A stretch of DNA of 64,000 nucleotides, from assembly GCA_944354035.1 (NCBI GenBank), contig CALVPS010000001.1, positions 41,266-105,265 of the forward strand. The letters run 5' to 3'. How positions within the stretch are numbered: position 1 is the stretch's first letter; each line of letters starts with the position of its first letter. A model generated the notes under the pieces. It did not search any database. It was given only the letters and a program-made list of their open reading frames with translations, and was not told the origin of the DNA. Origin of the DNA: an uncultured Clostridia bacterium. Its GTDB lineage: Bacteria; Bacillota; Clostridia; Christensenellales; Borkfalkiaceae. Below are positions 53,051 to 63,344 of the stretch, piece after piece. The position numbers were made by a program, and so were the translations under genes.

Positions 53051-53764
53051 TTACTCCCCCTGCGATACCCGCTTGAAGATCTCCGCATAGGCGCTTTCTA
53101 CCCCGCCCATATCGCGGCGGAAGCGATCTTTATCCAGCTTTTCGTTGGTCTTTACGTCCCAAAAACGGCAGGTATCGGGCGAAATTTCGTCGGCGAGGAC
53201 GATGGTGCCGTCCGGCAGTCTGCCAAACTCCAGCTTGAAGTCGATAAGCTTTACGCCCAAGTGCAAAAAGTACTCTTTTAATACTTCGTTCACCTTAAAG
53301 GCATACTTTTTAATGGTTTCGATCTCCTCTTCGGTGGCGAGCTTTAACGCCAGCGCATGATACGAATTGATCAGCGGATCGTCGAGCGCGTCGCACTTGT
53401 ACGAAAACTCGATGGTGGGCCGGTCGAACACGATGCCCTCTTCCACGCCGTAGCGCTTGGCGAACGACCCGGCGGAGACATTGCGGATGATCACTTCGAG
53501 CGGAACGATCTTCACCTTTTTTACCAGCGTGTCGCGCTCGGAGAGCTCCTTTACGAAGTGCGTGGGCACGCCCGCCTTTTCCAAAAGCTGCATCAGCAGG
53601 TTGGTCATGCGATTGTTCACCACGCCCTTTCCGGCGATCGTACCCTTCTTCTGCCCGTTAAACGCGGTCGCGTCGTCCTTATACGAAACGATGCACAGGG
53701 TCTCGTCCGTCGTGGCAAATACCTTTTTGGCCTTTCCTTCGTACAGCTGAACGGTCTTTTCCAT
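53051..53764 (-). CDS. purC: SAICAR synthase
   Basis: 237 residues. Motifs: [49 protein letters not shown] and [14 protein letters not shown]. It links aspartate to CAIR. It lies between purE (45 bases upstream) and purF (five bases downstream). Confidence 0.98.
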   Translation of the reverse strand: MEKTVQLYEGKAKKVFATTDETLCIVSYKDDATAFNGQKKGTIAGKGVVNNRMTNLLMQLLEKAGVPTHFVKELSERDTLVKKVKIVPLEVIIRNVSAGSFAKRYGVEEGIVFDRPTIEFSYKCDALDDPLINSYHALALKLATEEEIETIKKYAFKVNEVLKEYFLHLGVKLIDFKLEFGRLPDGTIVLADEISPDTCRFWDVKTNEKLDKDRFRRDMGGVESAYAEIFKRVSQGE

Positions 53765-53809
53765 AACTCTATCTCCTTTGTTCTTAAAAAAATTTTTCGG
53801 ATGAGCGGC

Positions 53810-54304
53810 TCACTTGCCGTACTTTGCAGAGATCTCCGCGTTCTTTTTTAACACCTTTTGCGACGCGGCCGTGCGCGCGGCAGTAAGTTTTTCGGCAAGC
53901 GTCCCGTCGGAGACCGCCAAGATCTGCACCGCAAGCAGCGCCGCGTTCTGCGCGCCGTCGATCGCCACCGTCGCCACGGGGATACCCGAAGGCATCTGCA
54001 CGGTGGAGAGCAGCGCGTCAAGGCCGTCGAGCGTGGAACTCTTTACGGGGATGCCGATCACGGGGAGTACGGTGTTGGCCGCAAACGCCCCCGCAAGGTG
54101 CGCGGCCTTGCCCGCCGCGCAGATGATGGCGCCGAACCCGTTCCGTGCCGCCGAACAGGCAAAGGCCCGCGCCTCTTCGGGCGTGCGATGCGCGGAATAG
54201 ACGTGCGCTTCGTACGGAACGCCGTATTCTTCCAAAACGGCGAACGCCTTTTCCACAACGGGCAGATCGCTGTCGCTACCCATGATGACCGCAACTTTTT
54301 TCAT
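53810..54304 (-). CDS. purE: N5-carboxyaminoimidazole ribonucleotide mutase or AIR carboxylase
   Basis: 164 residues. [20 protein letters not shown] is the N-terminal signature, followed by SAHRTPE and [17 protein letters not shown]. It is the first structural gene of the purine operon. No purK is found within the operon or the rest of the window, so whether it acts on N5-CAIR or directly on AIR cannot be decided here. Confidence 0.97.
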   Translation of the reverse strand: MKKVAVIMGSDSDLPVVEKAFAVLEEYGVPYEAHVYSAHRTPEEARAFACSAARNGFGAIICAAGKAAHLAGAFAANTVLPVIGIPVKSSTLDGLDALLSTVQMPSGIPVATVAIDGAQNAALLAVQILAVSDGTLAEKLTAARTAASQKVLKKNAEISAKYGK

Positions 54305-54378
54305 ACTGTATATGCCTCCGAATGTAAAATGTTACATCGATTGTCCGCCGCCGCCCGCGGCCGAAAAAATGAAAAGGA

Positions 54379-54407
54379 GCAGTCTTTTTCCGCGTGAAAA
54401 AAACTGC
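54379..54407 (-). promoter_or_regulatory. Possible attenuator hairpin in the purE leader
   Basis: GCAGT/ACTGC stem extended by T5/A5 pairs, followed on the minus strand by the U-rich TCCTTTTCATTTTTTCGG. It lies about 75 bases before purE and is a candidate transcription attenuator. No purine or PRPP riboswitch motif is recognised in the leader 54305-54476. Confidence 0.35.
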
Positions 54408-54419
54408 CGTACGACCCGT

Positions 54420-54476
54420 TTAAACGACCGACCCTTCGCCCGCCGCATGCGACGGGAAACGCCATATCCTCTTCAT
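54420..54476 (-). CDS. Possible 18-residue leader peptide upstream of purE
   Basis: ATG at 54474-54476, then MKRIWRFPSHAAGEGSVV and TAA. The ATG coincides with the transcription start predicted from the promoter at 54483-54512, so it could be translated as a leaderless reading frame. It precedes the hairpin at 54379-54407. This is speculative; the frame is short. Confidence 0.25.
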   Translation of the reverse strand: MKRIWRFPSHAAGEGSVV

Positions 54477-54482
54477 GGGTTT

Positions 54483-54512
54483 ATTATATCATGCGCCCCT
54501 TACCGTCGTCAA
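54483..54512 (-). promoter_or_regulatory. Promoter of the purine operon
   Basis: On the minus strand TTGACG (54507-54512), 18 nt, TATAAT (54483-54488). A leader of about 170 nt separates it from purE. The 10-bp palindrome CGTTTAAACG lies within the leader near 54418-54427. Between 54513 and 54651 nothing else is seen. Confidence 0.75.
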
Positions 54513-54651
54513 GCATTCGGCGCGTTTTTTCGGGAAAAATGCGGGATGCACGCAAAAAAAGCCGACGGCATATTGCGGCGGCAGGCCCGCCGCCGCACCC
54601 GGAGGCGAACGGATCTTTCCCGCGCCCGCATGCGGCGGGAGGCCGCGGGCG

Positions 54652-55422
54652 TTACCCCAGCGCAAGGTCGAGCGCCATCATCGCGCAAAAGCCCAGCACC
54701 ACGCCCGCGCTTGCCAACGTCCGGTTGCCGGAAAAGCACGCGGGGATGAGTTCGGAGCATACGACCGCCGTCATGGCCCCTGCCGAAAAGGCCAGCGCCC
54801 ACGGCATGAGCCAGCCGATCGCCCCCGCGGCCAGCGCGCCCGCCACGCAGGCGGGCACCTCCACCGCGCCCGACCCCTGCGCAAACAAAAAACTTCTGAC
54901 GGGCGAAAGCCCTTTGGCGCGCAGCGGAAAAGCGACGCACATCCCCTCCGGAAAGTTCTGCACGGCAATGCCCAGCGCAAGCAGCAGCGCGGAAAGCGCC
55001 GAGCCGTCCGCCGCGCCCGCGGCAAAGGCGACGCCGACGGCCATGCCCTCCGGTATATTGTGCAGAGTGACCGCAAAATATAGCAGCGCCGTACGGCGGT
55101 CGCCGATCGCACGCATCGTACGCTGCGTCCGCGACAGGATCAGATCGCTGAGCACCAAAAACACGCCGCCCGCCAAAAAGCCGAACGTGACGGGCAGCCA
55201 GGCAGGCAGCGAGCCGACTGCCTCGACCGCGGGCAGCAGCAACGAAAAAAAACTTGCCGCGATCATGATGCCGGCAGACGCGCCCGTCAGCAGCGTCAGA
55301 GAATGCCGTTTGGGACTGCGCGAAAACAACACGAACGAAGCTCCCAACGCCGTCATTGCATACATCGCCAACGAAGCCGCCAGCGCCCGCGCCCATACGG
55401 GCAACGATAAAAACCACTGCAT
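54652..55422 (-). CDS. ZIP-family metal transporter
   Basis: 256 residues with about eight spans. The metal-site motifs HNIPEGMAVGVAF (TM4) and QNFPEGMCVAFP (TM5) are typical of the GufA/ZupT type. A shorter loop than in ZupT separates TM3 and TM4. Substrate likely zinc or other divalent metal. The start at 55422 (MQWFLSLPVW) is preferred over upstream in-frame codons because the first span begins there. It is not linked by overlap to neighbours. Confidence 0.88.
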   Translation of the reverse strand: MQWFLSLPVWARALAASLAMYAMTALGASFVLFSRSPKRHSLTLLTGASAGIMIAASFFSLLLPAVEAVGSLPAWLPVTFGFLAGGVFLVLSDLILSRTQRTMRAIGDRRTALLYFAVTLHNIPEGMAVGVAFAAGAADGSALSALLLALGIAVQNFPEGMCVAFPLRAKGLSPVRSFLFAQGSGAVEVPACVAGALAAGAIGWLMPWALAFSAGAMTAVVCSELIPACFSGNRTLASAGVVLGFCAMMALDLALG

Positions 55423-55567
55423 TCCAATCCCCCGCCCCGCCCGCAGACGGGCAGTCATGTCATCGTATGCGCCGCCCGTGCGGCGCGTTCCGCCCCGCGC
55501 CGCAAAATTTGTTAAATATGCACAAAACGAACCGCCGGTTTTTTTCACGAAAATTTCATGATCTGTC

Positions 55568-55596
55568 TTGACAAGCGCGCGTTTGCGTACTATAAT
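55568..55596 (+). promoter_or_regulatory. Promoter of the small membrane protein gene
   Basis: Perfect TTGACA (55568-55573), 17 nt, perfect TATAAT (55591-55596), with a leader of about 28 nt containing GGGGGA. Confidence 0.9.
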
Positions 55597-55630
55597 AAAG
55601 AAAAAATTACGAATCTCGGGGGAAATTGTT

Positions 55631-56098
55631 ATGATCGCTTTGGGCATTGTCACACTGCTCCTTCTGGTATTTACGCTGGTATACTATGCGTATCTGGCCA
55701 ACCATTCGGAGAAAGACGTATCGTTCTTTATGAGCGTGAGCCTGATCATGCTTGTCATGAACCTGGCAACCAACACGGCGGGCGGCGGCATTTTGGGCAT
55801 TTCGTGGCTGTATTTTGCAGTCGCACTCATCTTTATCGGCGTCGGATTTGCGGTCGATACGCACGAATCGGTGGCATTTTATCAGTCGATCGGCCCCTGG
55901 TTCAAAAACACCTTCTCCAACATGAAGCTGTTCGGATGGCAGGTGCTCTCCTCCGTCCTGTTCCCGGCCGGCGTCATACTGTACTTTGTATGGTACAACA
56001 AACAGGGCGTTCTGGCGCGCGAATGCGGAAAATGCGCCATGTGGGGGCTGCTTGCCTGGGCGATGCTCCTTTGGATGATCCTCGGCCCCGTGCTGTGA
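55631..56098 (+). CDS. Small polytopic membrane protein of unknown function
   Basis: 155 residues with about five spans, beginning MIALGIVTLLLLVFTLVYYA. The start at ATG 55631 has GGGGGA upstream; the frame continues upstream through the promoter and must not be counted. No known domain recognised; a conserved-looking C-x2-C (ECGKC) near residue 133 may matter. It is a single-gene unit with a strong promoter and its own terminator. Confidence 0.8.
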   Translation: MIALGIVTLLLLVFTLVYYAYLANHSEKDVSFFMSVSLIMLVMNLATNTAGGGILGISWLYFAVALIFIGVGFAVDTHESVAFYQSIGPWFKNTFSNMKLFGWQVLSSVLFPAGVILYFVWYNKQGVLARECGKCAMWGLLAWAMLLWMILGPVL

Positions 56099-56121
56099 TG
56101 CACCGATAACAACAAAATACC

Positions 56122-56147
56122 GCCCGCCGCAAATGCGGCGGGCTTTT
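56122..56147 (+). terminator. Terminator of the small membrane protein gene
   Basis: GCCCGCCGC/GCGGCGGGC with loop AAAT followed by TTTT. Confidence 0.9.
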
Positions 56148-56149
56148 AT

Positions 56150-56193
56150 AATGAGGCGCCGCCCCGCAACTCGTTGCGAGGCGGCGCCTCATT
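56150..56193. terminator. 44-bp palindrome beyond hemL
   Basis: AATGAGGCGCCGCC/GGCGGCGCCTCATT outer stem and an inner CGCAA/TTGCG hairpin between convergent genes. The minus-strand T-tract is weak; it may end the hem transcript. Confidence 0.5.
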
Positions 56194-56206
56194 CTGCCGC
56201 ATTGTT

Positions 56207-57519
<1,313 letters not shown>

Positions 57520-57523
<4 letters not shown>

Positions 57524-58500
57524 ACGCCCTCCCGCCGCCAGCGCGCCCAGTCGAGCGCGTGATAGGTGATGACCAAATCGGCGCCCGCGCGGAAAAAGGC
57601 GGTAAATATTTCGTCCACAGTGCGCCGCTCGTCCAGCAGCCCCGCCCGCGCGGCAGCCTTTACCATGGCGTATTCGCCGCTGACGTTATACACGGCAAGG
57701 GGCAGCCGCGTCTGCGCGCGCGCCGCGCGAACGACATCCAAATAGGCAAGCGCAGGCTTTACCATAACGACGTCCGCCCCCTCCGACTCGTCCGCGGCGA
57801 TCTCGCGCAGGGCCTCGCGCCCGTTGCGGAAATCCATCTGATACGACTTTCTATCCCCCGTCTGCGGCGCGGAATCGGCAGCGTCACGGAAGGGGCCGTA
57901 AAAGACCGAGGCAAATTTGGCGCTGTATCCCATGACGGGGAGATGCGCATACCCCGCGCCGTCCAGAGTGGCGCGGATGGCGCCCACCACGCCGTCCATC
58001 ATGGAAGAGGGCGCCACCATATCCGCGCCCGCCTTTGCCGCGGCCAGCGCCGCCCGCGCGTGGAGCGGGAGAGAGGCGTCGTTATCCACGTCGCCGTCCT
58101 TCAGCACGCCGCAATGCCCGTGCGACGTATACTCGCACAGACAGATATCCGCCACGATCAAAAACTCGCCCCCGCGCGCCCGCAACAGGGCGCGGATGGC
58201 GCGAACGGCCTGCGGTACAACGCCGTCTTCTTCATAGGCGCCGCTCCCGCACTCGTCCTTGCGCGCGGGAATACCAAACAGCATGACCCCCGCGATCCCG
58301 GCCGAAAGCACCGCGTCGACCACCTCCGAAAGATTGTCCGCCGAATAGCGGAACACGCCGGGCATGGAGGGAACTTCCTCCTTTACCCCGCTGCCCGCGC
58401 ACACGAATACGGGATAGATCAGCGCGCCCGCGCGCACCTGCGTCTCGGCAAACGCGTCACGAAGGGCCCGCGTTCTGCGAAGTCTTCTTAATCTCTGCAT
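57520..58500 (-). CDS. hemB: Delta-aminolevulinic acid dehydratase (porphobilinogen synthase)
   Basis: 326 residues, starting MQRLRRLRRT at 58500 after GAGGAGG. Zinc-site DICLCEYTSHGHCGV, active Lys in MGYSAKFASVFYGPFRDAA and in VMVKPALAYLDVV. It condenses two 5-aminolevulinates. The frame is open far upstream but that part is an out-of-phase shadow of cobA-hemD. Confidence 0.97.
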
Positions 58501-59909
58501 ATATCCTCCTCGATCGCCGCAGCCAACGCCGCCGCGGTGGCGTTGGCCGCCACAAGGGGCGTATACCCCTGCCGGCGCAATTCTTTTGCCGTTTCGGACC
58601 CGATGCACACGGGCGTGGCGCCCTCCGGCAGCCGCACGACGGAAAGCAGCGCCCGCGCGCCCCCCGCCGACCCGAACGTAACGTAGTTTGCGCGGCCGAT
58701 CTGCGCCGCGGCCTCCGCGATACGCCCGCCGTCGGCAACCGTTTCGTACAGTGCGATCTGTTCGCCCGCGCGCAGCAGTTCGTCGCTGCCCTCCGCCGCC
58801 CGCAGCAGCGCCACCCGCTCCGCCGGAAGCCCGCATGCGACAACGACGTCCGTCAGCGCCGCGACCGTGTATTCCTGCGGCATGACGTCGGCGTAAAAAC
58901 CGTACTGCCGCAGCCGTTCCGCCGTCTGCGGACCGATGACCGCAAACCGTTTGTCGCCGAACACGCGCCAATCGACGCCCAGCTCCCTTGCCCGCTCAAA
59001 AAACACCTGCACGCCGTTGGCGGAAGTAAACACCAGCATGCGATAGCGGCCGAGCGACCCGTACACGCCGTCGAACGGGCGCGGCACGATCGCAAGATGG
59101 GCGCAGGCGACGGACGAAACCCCCCGCGCCCGCAGCGCGGCGCACACGCGGCGCACGTGTTCCGGCGTGCCCGTCACCGCAATGTGGACGCCGGAGCGCG
59201 GCGGCGATAGCAGATCGGGCGCGCATACCATGCCGACGATCGCCGTAAGCGGCGCAGGCATGTCCGCGGCGGTCTGCGCAAGCGCCCGCAGCAGACAGCG
59301 GCGTACCTGCATGGCGGGCATGCCCGCCGCGGAGATCAGGGCGGCGGGCATATCCCCCGACATGCCCCCCCGCATAAGTCCTTCGGCAATTTCGCCCGCG
59401 GCAGCCTTGGCCATTAAAAATACCAGGGTGTCCTGTTCCCGGGCCAACTGCGAAAATGCGGGCGTGCCCTCCGCCGTATGCGCCGTTATCACGTGCAGCC
59501 CCCGCGATACGCCGCGGTGTGTGACGGGGATGCCGGCAAACTCCGCCGCCGCCACGGCCGACGTAACACCCGGTACGAACTCGCAGGCGACACCGGCGGC
59601 GGCAAGCGCGGCGGCCTCTTCGCCTCCGCGCCCGAACACGCAGGGATCGCCCCCCTTCAGGCGTACGGTAAGCGGGTACCGCCCGGCGCATGACAGCAGC
59701 AATGCATTGATCTCTTCCTGCGGAAGGCTATGCCTGCCCGCACGCTTTCCCGCAAAAATTTTTCGGCACGAGGGCTTTACCATGCCGAGGATGCTTTCGT
59801 CCAGCAGACTGTCGTACACCACACAGTCGCACGCCTGCAGCAGCGCGGCGCCGCGCAAGGTCAGCATACCGCTCCCGCAGCCCGCCCCCACCAGTACGAC
59901 GCGGTTCAT
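58488..59909 (-). CDS. cobA-hemD: Uroporphyrinogen-III C-methyltransferase / uroporphyrinogen-III synthase fusion
   Basis: 473 residues. The N-terminal half (about 1-245) is a CobA/SUMT methyltransferase with VVLVGAGCGSGMLTLRGA, VRLKGGDPCVFGRGGEE and VPGVTSAVAAAEFAGIPVTHR. The C-terminal half is HemD-like with LVFTSANGVQVFF, KRFAVIGPQTAERLRQYG and VTFGSAGGARALL. It makes uroporphyrinogen III and then precorrin-2. This fusion is common in Bacillota with siroheme or cobalamin routes. It overlaps both neighbours. Confidence 0.95.
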   Translation of the reverse strand: MNRVVLVGAGCGSGMLTLRGAALLQACDCVVYDSLLDESILGMVKPSCRKIFAGKRAGRHSLPQEEINALLLSCAGRYPLTVRLKGGDPCVFGRGGEEAAALAAAGVACEFVPGVTSAVAAAEFAGIPVTHRGVSRGLHVITAHTAEGTPAFSQLAREQDTLVFLMAKAAAGEIAEGLMRGGMSGDMPAALISAAGMPAMQVRRCLLRALAQTAADMPAPLTAIVGMVCAPDLLSPPRSGVHIAVTGTPEHVRRVCAALRARGVSSVACAHLAIVPRPFDGVYGSLGRYRMLVFTSANGVQVFFERARELGVDWRVFGDKRFAVIGPQTAERLRQYGFYADVMPQEYTVAALTDVVVACGLPAERVALLRAAEGSDELLRAGEQIALYETVADGGRIAEAAAQIGRANYVTFGSAGGARALLSVVRLPEGATPVCIGSETAKELRRQGYTPLVAANATAAALAAAIEEDICRD

Positions 59910-60694
59910 ATAAGCCCCCGCGCAAGGGCCGCGATATCCCCCTCGCCCGTGTATCGGATGCGCGCGATCTTCCCTTCCGACTGGGCGTACAGCCATATCC
60001 CGTCAAAATAACTCCCGGCGCCGCCCGTACAACCGCCGCCGAGCGCACGCTGGCAGGCGCGTTCGATACGCGCCGCCCGCCCCGCCGCCGCGTCGTGCAC
60101 CGCTTCGCCGGGCGCGCCTTCGAGGGCGATGATCCCCTGGCAGGCCGCAGGCACGCATTCCGCCGGAGAAAGTACCCTCATCTGCAGGCGCGCGTCGCAA
60201 ACCGCAAGCCGCTCCAACCCGGCTGCCGCCAGAATAAGGGCATCCACTTCGCCGTCGAGCAGTTTTCGGATGCGTGTATCGACGTTTCCGCGGATGGGCA
60301 TGACCGACGCCTGCGGCAGCAGCGCGGCGATCGCCGCCGCGCGGCGGGGCGAACCCGTGCCCACCGTGCACACCGCACGCCCCTTTACGGTCAAAAGCAC
60401 GTCACGCGCGTCGGCGCGCGGCAGGCAAAAAAAGCCGTCGTGCGCGACGTCCGTGGGCAGATCTTTGGCGGAATGCACGGCAACGTCGATCTCCCCGCGC
60501 TCCAGCATGCGCGCCAGGACGTCGGTGAATGCGCCGCGCCCCAGTGCGGAAAGCGGCGAAGCGCGATCATCGTCGCCGCGGGTATGCACCACGACCTGCT
60601 CTGTCTCGTATCCGCAGGCCGAGAGGGCGCGCGCAGCCTCCCCGGCCTGTGCAAGCGCCAGACGCGAACCCCGCGTTCCAAGCCGCAATTTCAT
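59906..60694 (-). CDS. hemC: Hydroxymethylbilane synthase (short C-terminus)
   Basis: 262 residues, against about 310 for most HemC. The N-terminus KLRLGTRGSRLALAQA, ARDVLLTV, GTGSPRRAAAI, IRGNVDTRI and LAAAGLERL are typical. The dipyrromethane-cofactor cysteine is in LGGGCTGGAGSYF, where PIGAYA would be expected after it. The third domain is about 45 residues shorter than usual. Overlaps cobA-hemD and the dehydrogenase gene by four bases on each side. Confidence 0.92.
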   Translation of the reverse strand: MKLRLGTRGSRLALAQAGEAARALSACGYETEQVVVHTRGDDDRASPLSALGRGAFTDVLARMLERGEIDVAVHSAKDLPTDVAHDGFFCLPRADARDVLLTVKGRAVCTVGTGSPRRAAAIAALLPQASVMPIRGNVDTRIRKLLDGEVDALILAAAGLERLAVCDARLQMRVLSPAECVPAACQGIIALEGAPGEAVHDAAAGRAARIERACQRALGGGCTGGAGSYFDGIWLYAQSEGKIARIRYTGEGDIAALARGLI

Positions 60695-61227
60695 ATCTCC
60701 TCACCCTCCAAAAGCCGCTCTACGGCGGCCGTATACGCCGCGCCGGACAGCGTTTTGCGCAGCTGCTCCGCCCGGCGCGCTATGTCCTCCAGATCCGGCG
60801 GGAGCGCGCGCTCGATGCGTCTGCGCAGCGCCGCGGCCAGCGCGGGAGACGCGCCGCCCGTGGAGATCCCCACCACCACATCCCCCGCCGCGATCAGTGC
60901 GGGAAAATAAAAGTCGCAATTTTTTTTGTCGTCCACACAGTTGACGGGAATACCCGCCCTGCGGCAATCGGCGGCGACACGGGCGTTGAACGCCCGATCG
61001 TCCGTGGCGATCACGGCAAAATCGGCATCTTGCAGCAGCGCTTCCTCGTATTCTTCCGCCGTGCGTTCGGCCATGGCGCCGAGTTCCGGCAAAATGGCGC
61101 GTGCGCACACGCTGAACGTCACCCCGAACGGGCGCAGCGTTTCGGCCTTGCGCAGCGCCACCGCACCGCCGCCCGCCAAAAAGCAGCGCGCCCCCCGCAC
61201 GGGGCGCATAAACGGAAAACACTTCAC
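60691..61227 (-). CDS. Precorrin-2 dehydrogenase (siroheme synthase N-domain type)
   Basis: 178 residues. The start is GTG at 61225-61227 with AGGAGGAG six to seven bases upstream, overlapping the hemA stop (GTGA). The beginning FPFMRPVRGARCFLAGGGAVALRKAETL matches the Met8/CysG-N dehydrogenase (NAD-binding GGG). FAVIATDD and CDFYFPALIAAGDVVVGISTGGASPALA are also typical. It oxidises precorrin-2 to sirohydrochlorin; the family can also insert iron. Confidence 0.93.
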   Translation of the reverse strand: MKCFPFMRPVRGARCFLAGGGAVALRKAETLRPFGVTFSVCARAILPELGAMAERTAEEYEEALLQDADFAVIATDDRAFNARVAADCRRAGIPVNCVDDKKNCDFYFPALIAAGDVVVGISTGGASPALAAALRRRIERALPPDLEDIARRAEQLRKTLSGAAYTAAVERLLEGEEI

Positions 61228-62282
61228 GATTTCTCCTCCTCCGGCCGCGCGCACGCGGCAATAAATGCCGCCGGATCGCGCTTGCGCAGGCTGCGCAGCG
61301 CGCCGTCCCGCGCCAGCCGTTCCGCAAACCGACGCGCCGTCTTTGCCGCGCGATACTCGGTAAAACACGTCTCCGCCACGCGCCGCGCCTCGACAACGGC
61401 CGCCCGTTTTTTTTGATTGTTCTCTTCCGCTGCCGCGCGGAACTCGTCGATGTTCATCAGCGTACAGCCGGGGAGTTCCGCCATGGCGTCGTCGATATCG
61501 GGCGGCACCGCAAGGTCGATCAGCAGTCTGCGCCGCGGCGTCTTCAAGGCTGCCGCGGCAGGCGCGTACTCCAGCACCGTGTGCTGCGACGCCGTGCAGC
61601 AGATAACGGCGTCGGCCTCGTTTAAGCGGACGTACCGCTCGGCATACGGCACGCAGACGACGCCGCTTCCGGCAGCAGCCGCCGGAATGCGGTGCTCGCG
61701 CACCGTTGCCCAAATATGCAGCCCGTCCGCCGCCAGTAAATTTTTCAGTACCGACGCACCGAGCTTGCCCGTGGCGCCGATCATCAGCACATTTTTTGCC
61801 CGCGCGCCACGCACGGCATTGGCCGCCAGCGTTGCGACCGAACAGGCATGCGACGAAATTTTTGTTTGGGCGCGCACGCGCTTTCCGCAGGCCAACGCCG
61901 CCTGGAACACGGCATCCAGCCCCGCCGTCGCACCGAAGGCGCACGCCTCCTCGTACGCGTCGCGTAGCTGGCCCAAAATTTCGTCCTCCCCCAACAGCAT
62001 GGAACACAGCCCCGCCGCCAGCAAAAACAGGTGTCGCTCGGCCGCTTCGCCCGCGTGGTACGCAAGCGGCCGCGTCACCCCGGCCGCCTCGAACAGCGCG
62101 TTGCGCGCCGCCTCCGGACTGCACGAAAAATACAGCTCGGTGCGGTTGCACGTGACAAGCACCACGCAGCTTCCCAGCGGACCCAACCGCTCGTACAGCG
62201 CGGCCCGCTCGCGCGAGGAGAGGGCAAACAGACGGCGCTCCTCAACGGGCGCGCCGCAAAAATCCAACGAAAAACAATCCAT
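61224..62282 (-). CDS. hemA: Glutamyl-tRNA reductase
   Basis: 352 residues, shorter than the usual about 420. The catalytic cysteine is in VTCNRTELYF, and LAAGLCSMLLGEDEILGQLRDAYEEA, KISSHACSVATLA, VLMIGATGKLGASV and LIDLAVPPDID match. The C-terminal dimerisation domain is short. It reduces glutamyl-tRNA in the C5 pathway. The start MDCFSLDF at 62282 fits the family better than the upstream ATG. Confidence 0.94.
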   Translation of the reverse strand: MDCFSLDFCGAPVEERRLFALSSRERAALYERLGPLGSCVVLVTCNRTELYFSCSPEAARNALFEAAGVTRPLAYHAGEAAERHLFLLAAGLCSMLLGEDEILGQLRDAYEEACAFGATAGLDAVFQAALACGKRVRAQTKISSHACSVATLAANAVRGARAKNVLMIGATGKLGASVLKNLLAADGLHIWATVREHRIPAAAAGSGVVCVPYAERYVRLNEADAVICCTASQHTVLEYAPAAAALKTPRRRLLIDLAVPPDIDDAMAELPGCTLMNIDEFRAAAEENNQKKRAAVVEARRVAETCFTEYRAAKTARRFAERLARDGALRSLRKRDPAAFIAACARPEEEKS

Positions 62283-62346
62283 CCGAACCTCGCAAACCCC
62301 GTAATAGTGCGCCGTTCCGGCCGCCGCGGGCGGCCGTATAAAACGA

Positions 62347-62372
62347 AACGAGGGGATACGTACCCCCTCGTT
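62347..62372 (-). terminator. Weak terminator or attenuator between the reductase gene and hemA
   Basis: AACGAGGGG/CCCCTCGTT, with TTTCGTTTTAT following on the minus strand. It could lower expression of the hem genes relative to the first gene. Confidence 0.5.
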
Positions 62373-62383
62373 CGGCTGACAGG

Positions 62384-63271
62384 TCACGCCCCGATGAGTT
62401 TTTGTTCGACGTATTCAAACCCGAGCCTCGCTACCGTATCGGCAAACCGCTCGCCGTCGGCCCCCTCGTCTCTGAACAGCGCAATGGCGCGCTCTACCAC
62501 CTGCATCACTTCGTCCTCCGAAGTAAAAATTTTAGAGAGCGCCCGACCTTGCGCCACGCGTTTACCCCAGCGTCCGCCGATATAAATTTTATAGCCGTCG
62601 CGGTAATCGGTCACCGCCCCGAACGGGCAGGCATTGCGGCAGCGCCCGCAGTGATTGCACGCCGCGGGATCGATATCGATCTTCCCGTCATGCACTTTGG
62701 CGATCTTAATGGGGCAGGCCAGTTCTACGCGGCATTTTTTGCAGCCGCGGCACTGATCGAGATAGACGGTAGGGATACGCTGACCGATCACGCCCAAATC
62801 GTTTAAATCGGGCTTGACGCAGTTGTTGGGGCATCCGCCCACCGCAAGCTTAAACTTGTGCGGAAGCGCGACGTCGTGCATCTCTTCATAAAAACGAATG
62901 TGCAGCTTTTCGGAGAGGGAAAACGTATCGATCAAGCCGTATTGGCAGGTCGTGCCCTTGCACGAAACAACGGGGCGCACGCGCTTACCCGTGCCGCCCA
63001 CGGACAACCCGCGCGCGGCTAAAAATTCGCGCAGGGGCTCTGCGTTCTCGTATTTTACGCCCTGGATCTCCAACGTAAGACGGACCGTCATGGTCACCTC
63101 GCCCGAACCGAATCGCTCGCACGCTTCGGCGATCGCGCGGTGCTGCTCTGCCGTCAGCTTTCCGTTACGCGTAATGACGCGCGCGTTAAACACATCGGGA
63201 TATCGTTTATCCTGCAAAAAACCCAGTCCTTTTAAGCGCTTTACCTCTTCCGGCGATACCGTGTACTCCAT
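62384..63271 (-). CDS. Siroheme-type nitrite/sulfite reductase family protein with ferredoxin domain
   Basis: 295 residues, starting MEYTVSPEEVKRL after GAGGGGAG. The siroheme/[4Fe-4S] motif is split as CKGTTCQYG and GGCPNNCVKPDLNDLG, with LTLEIQGVKYENAEPL before it. A ferredoxin insert has CRGCKKCRVELACP and CNHCGRCRNACP. This is the organisation of AsrC-like and other dissimilatory sulfite reductase-like proteins. It is the first gene of the operon with hemA-hemL, which can make its siroheme. Exact substrate (sulfite, nitrite or other) cannot be told from sequence. Not tied to AsrA/AsrB in this window. Confidence 0.9.
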   Translation of the reverse strand: MEYTVSPEEVKRLKGLGFLQDKRYPDVFNARVITRNGKLTAEQHRAIAEACERFGSGEVTMTVRLTLEIQGVKYENAEPLREFLAARGLSVGGTGKRVRPVVSCKGTTCQYGLIDTFSLSEKLHIRFYEEMHDVALPHKFKLAVGGCPNNCVKPDLNDLGVIGQRIPTVYLDQCRGCKKCRVELACPIKIAKVHDGKIDIDPAACNHCGRCRNACPFGAVTDYRDGYKIYIGGRWGKRVAQGRALSKIFTSEDEVMQVVERAIALFRDEGADGERFADTVARLGFEYVEQKLIGA

Positions 63272-63315
63272 CTTCTCCCCTCTTCGTTGTTTTTTGCAGA
63301 CATAACCACCGTTAC

Positions 63316-63344
63316 AGTATAGCATGTTTTATCGTACATGTCAA
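63316..63344 (-). promoter_or_regulatory. Promoter of the siroheme operon
   Basis: On the minus strand TTGACA (63339-63344), 17 nt, TATACT (63316-63321), about 45 bases before the first ATG. Confidence 0.8.

Noticed and set aside
54305..54476. Purine, PRPP or ZTP riboswitch before purE
   Set aside because: The conserved core motifs of these riboswitches cannot be found in the leader; only a simple hairpin is visible.
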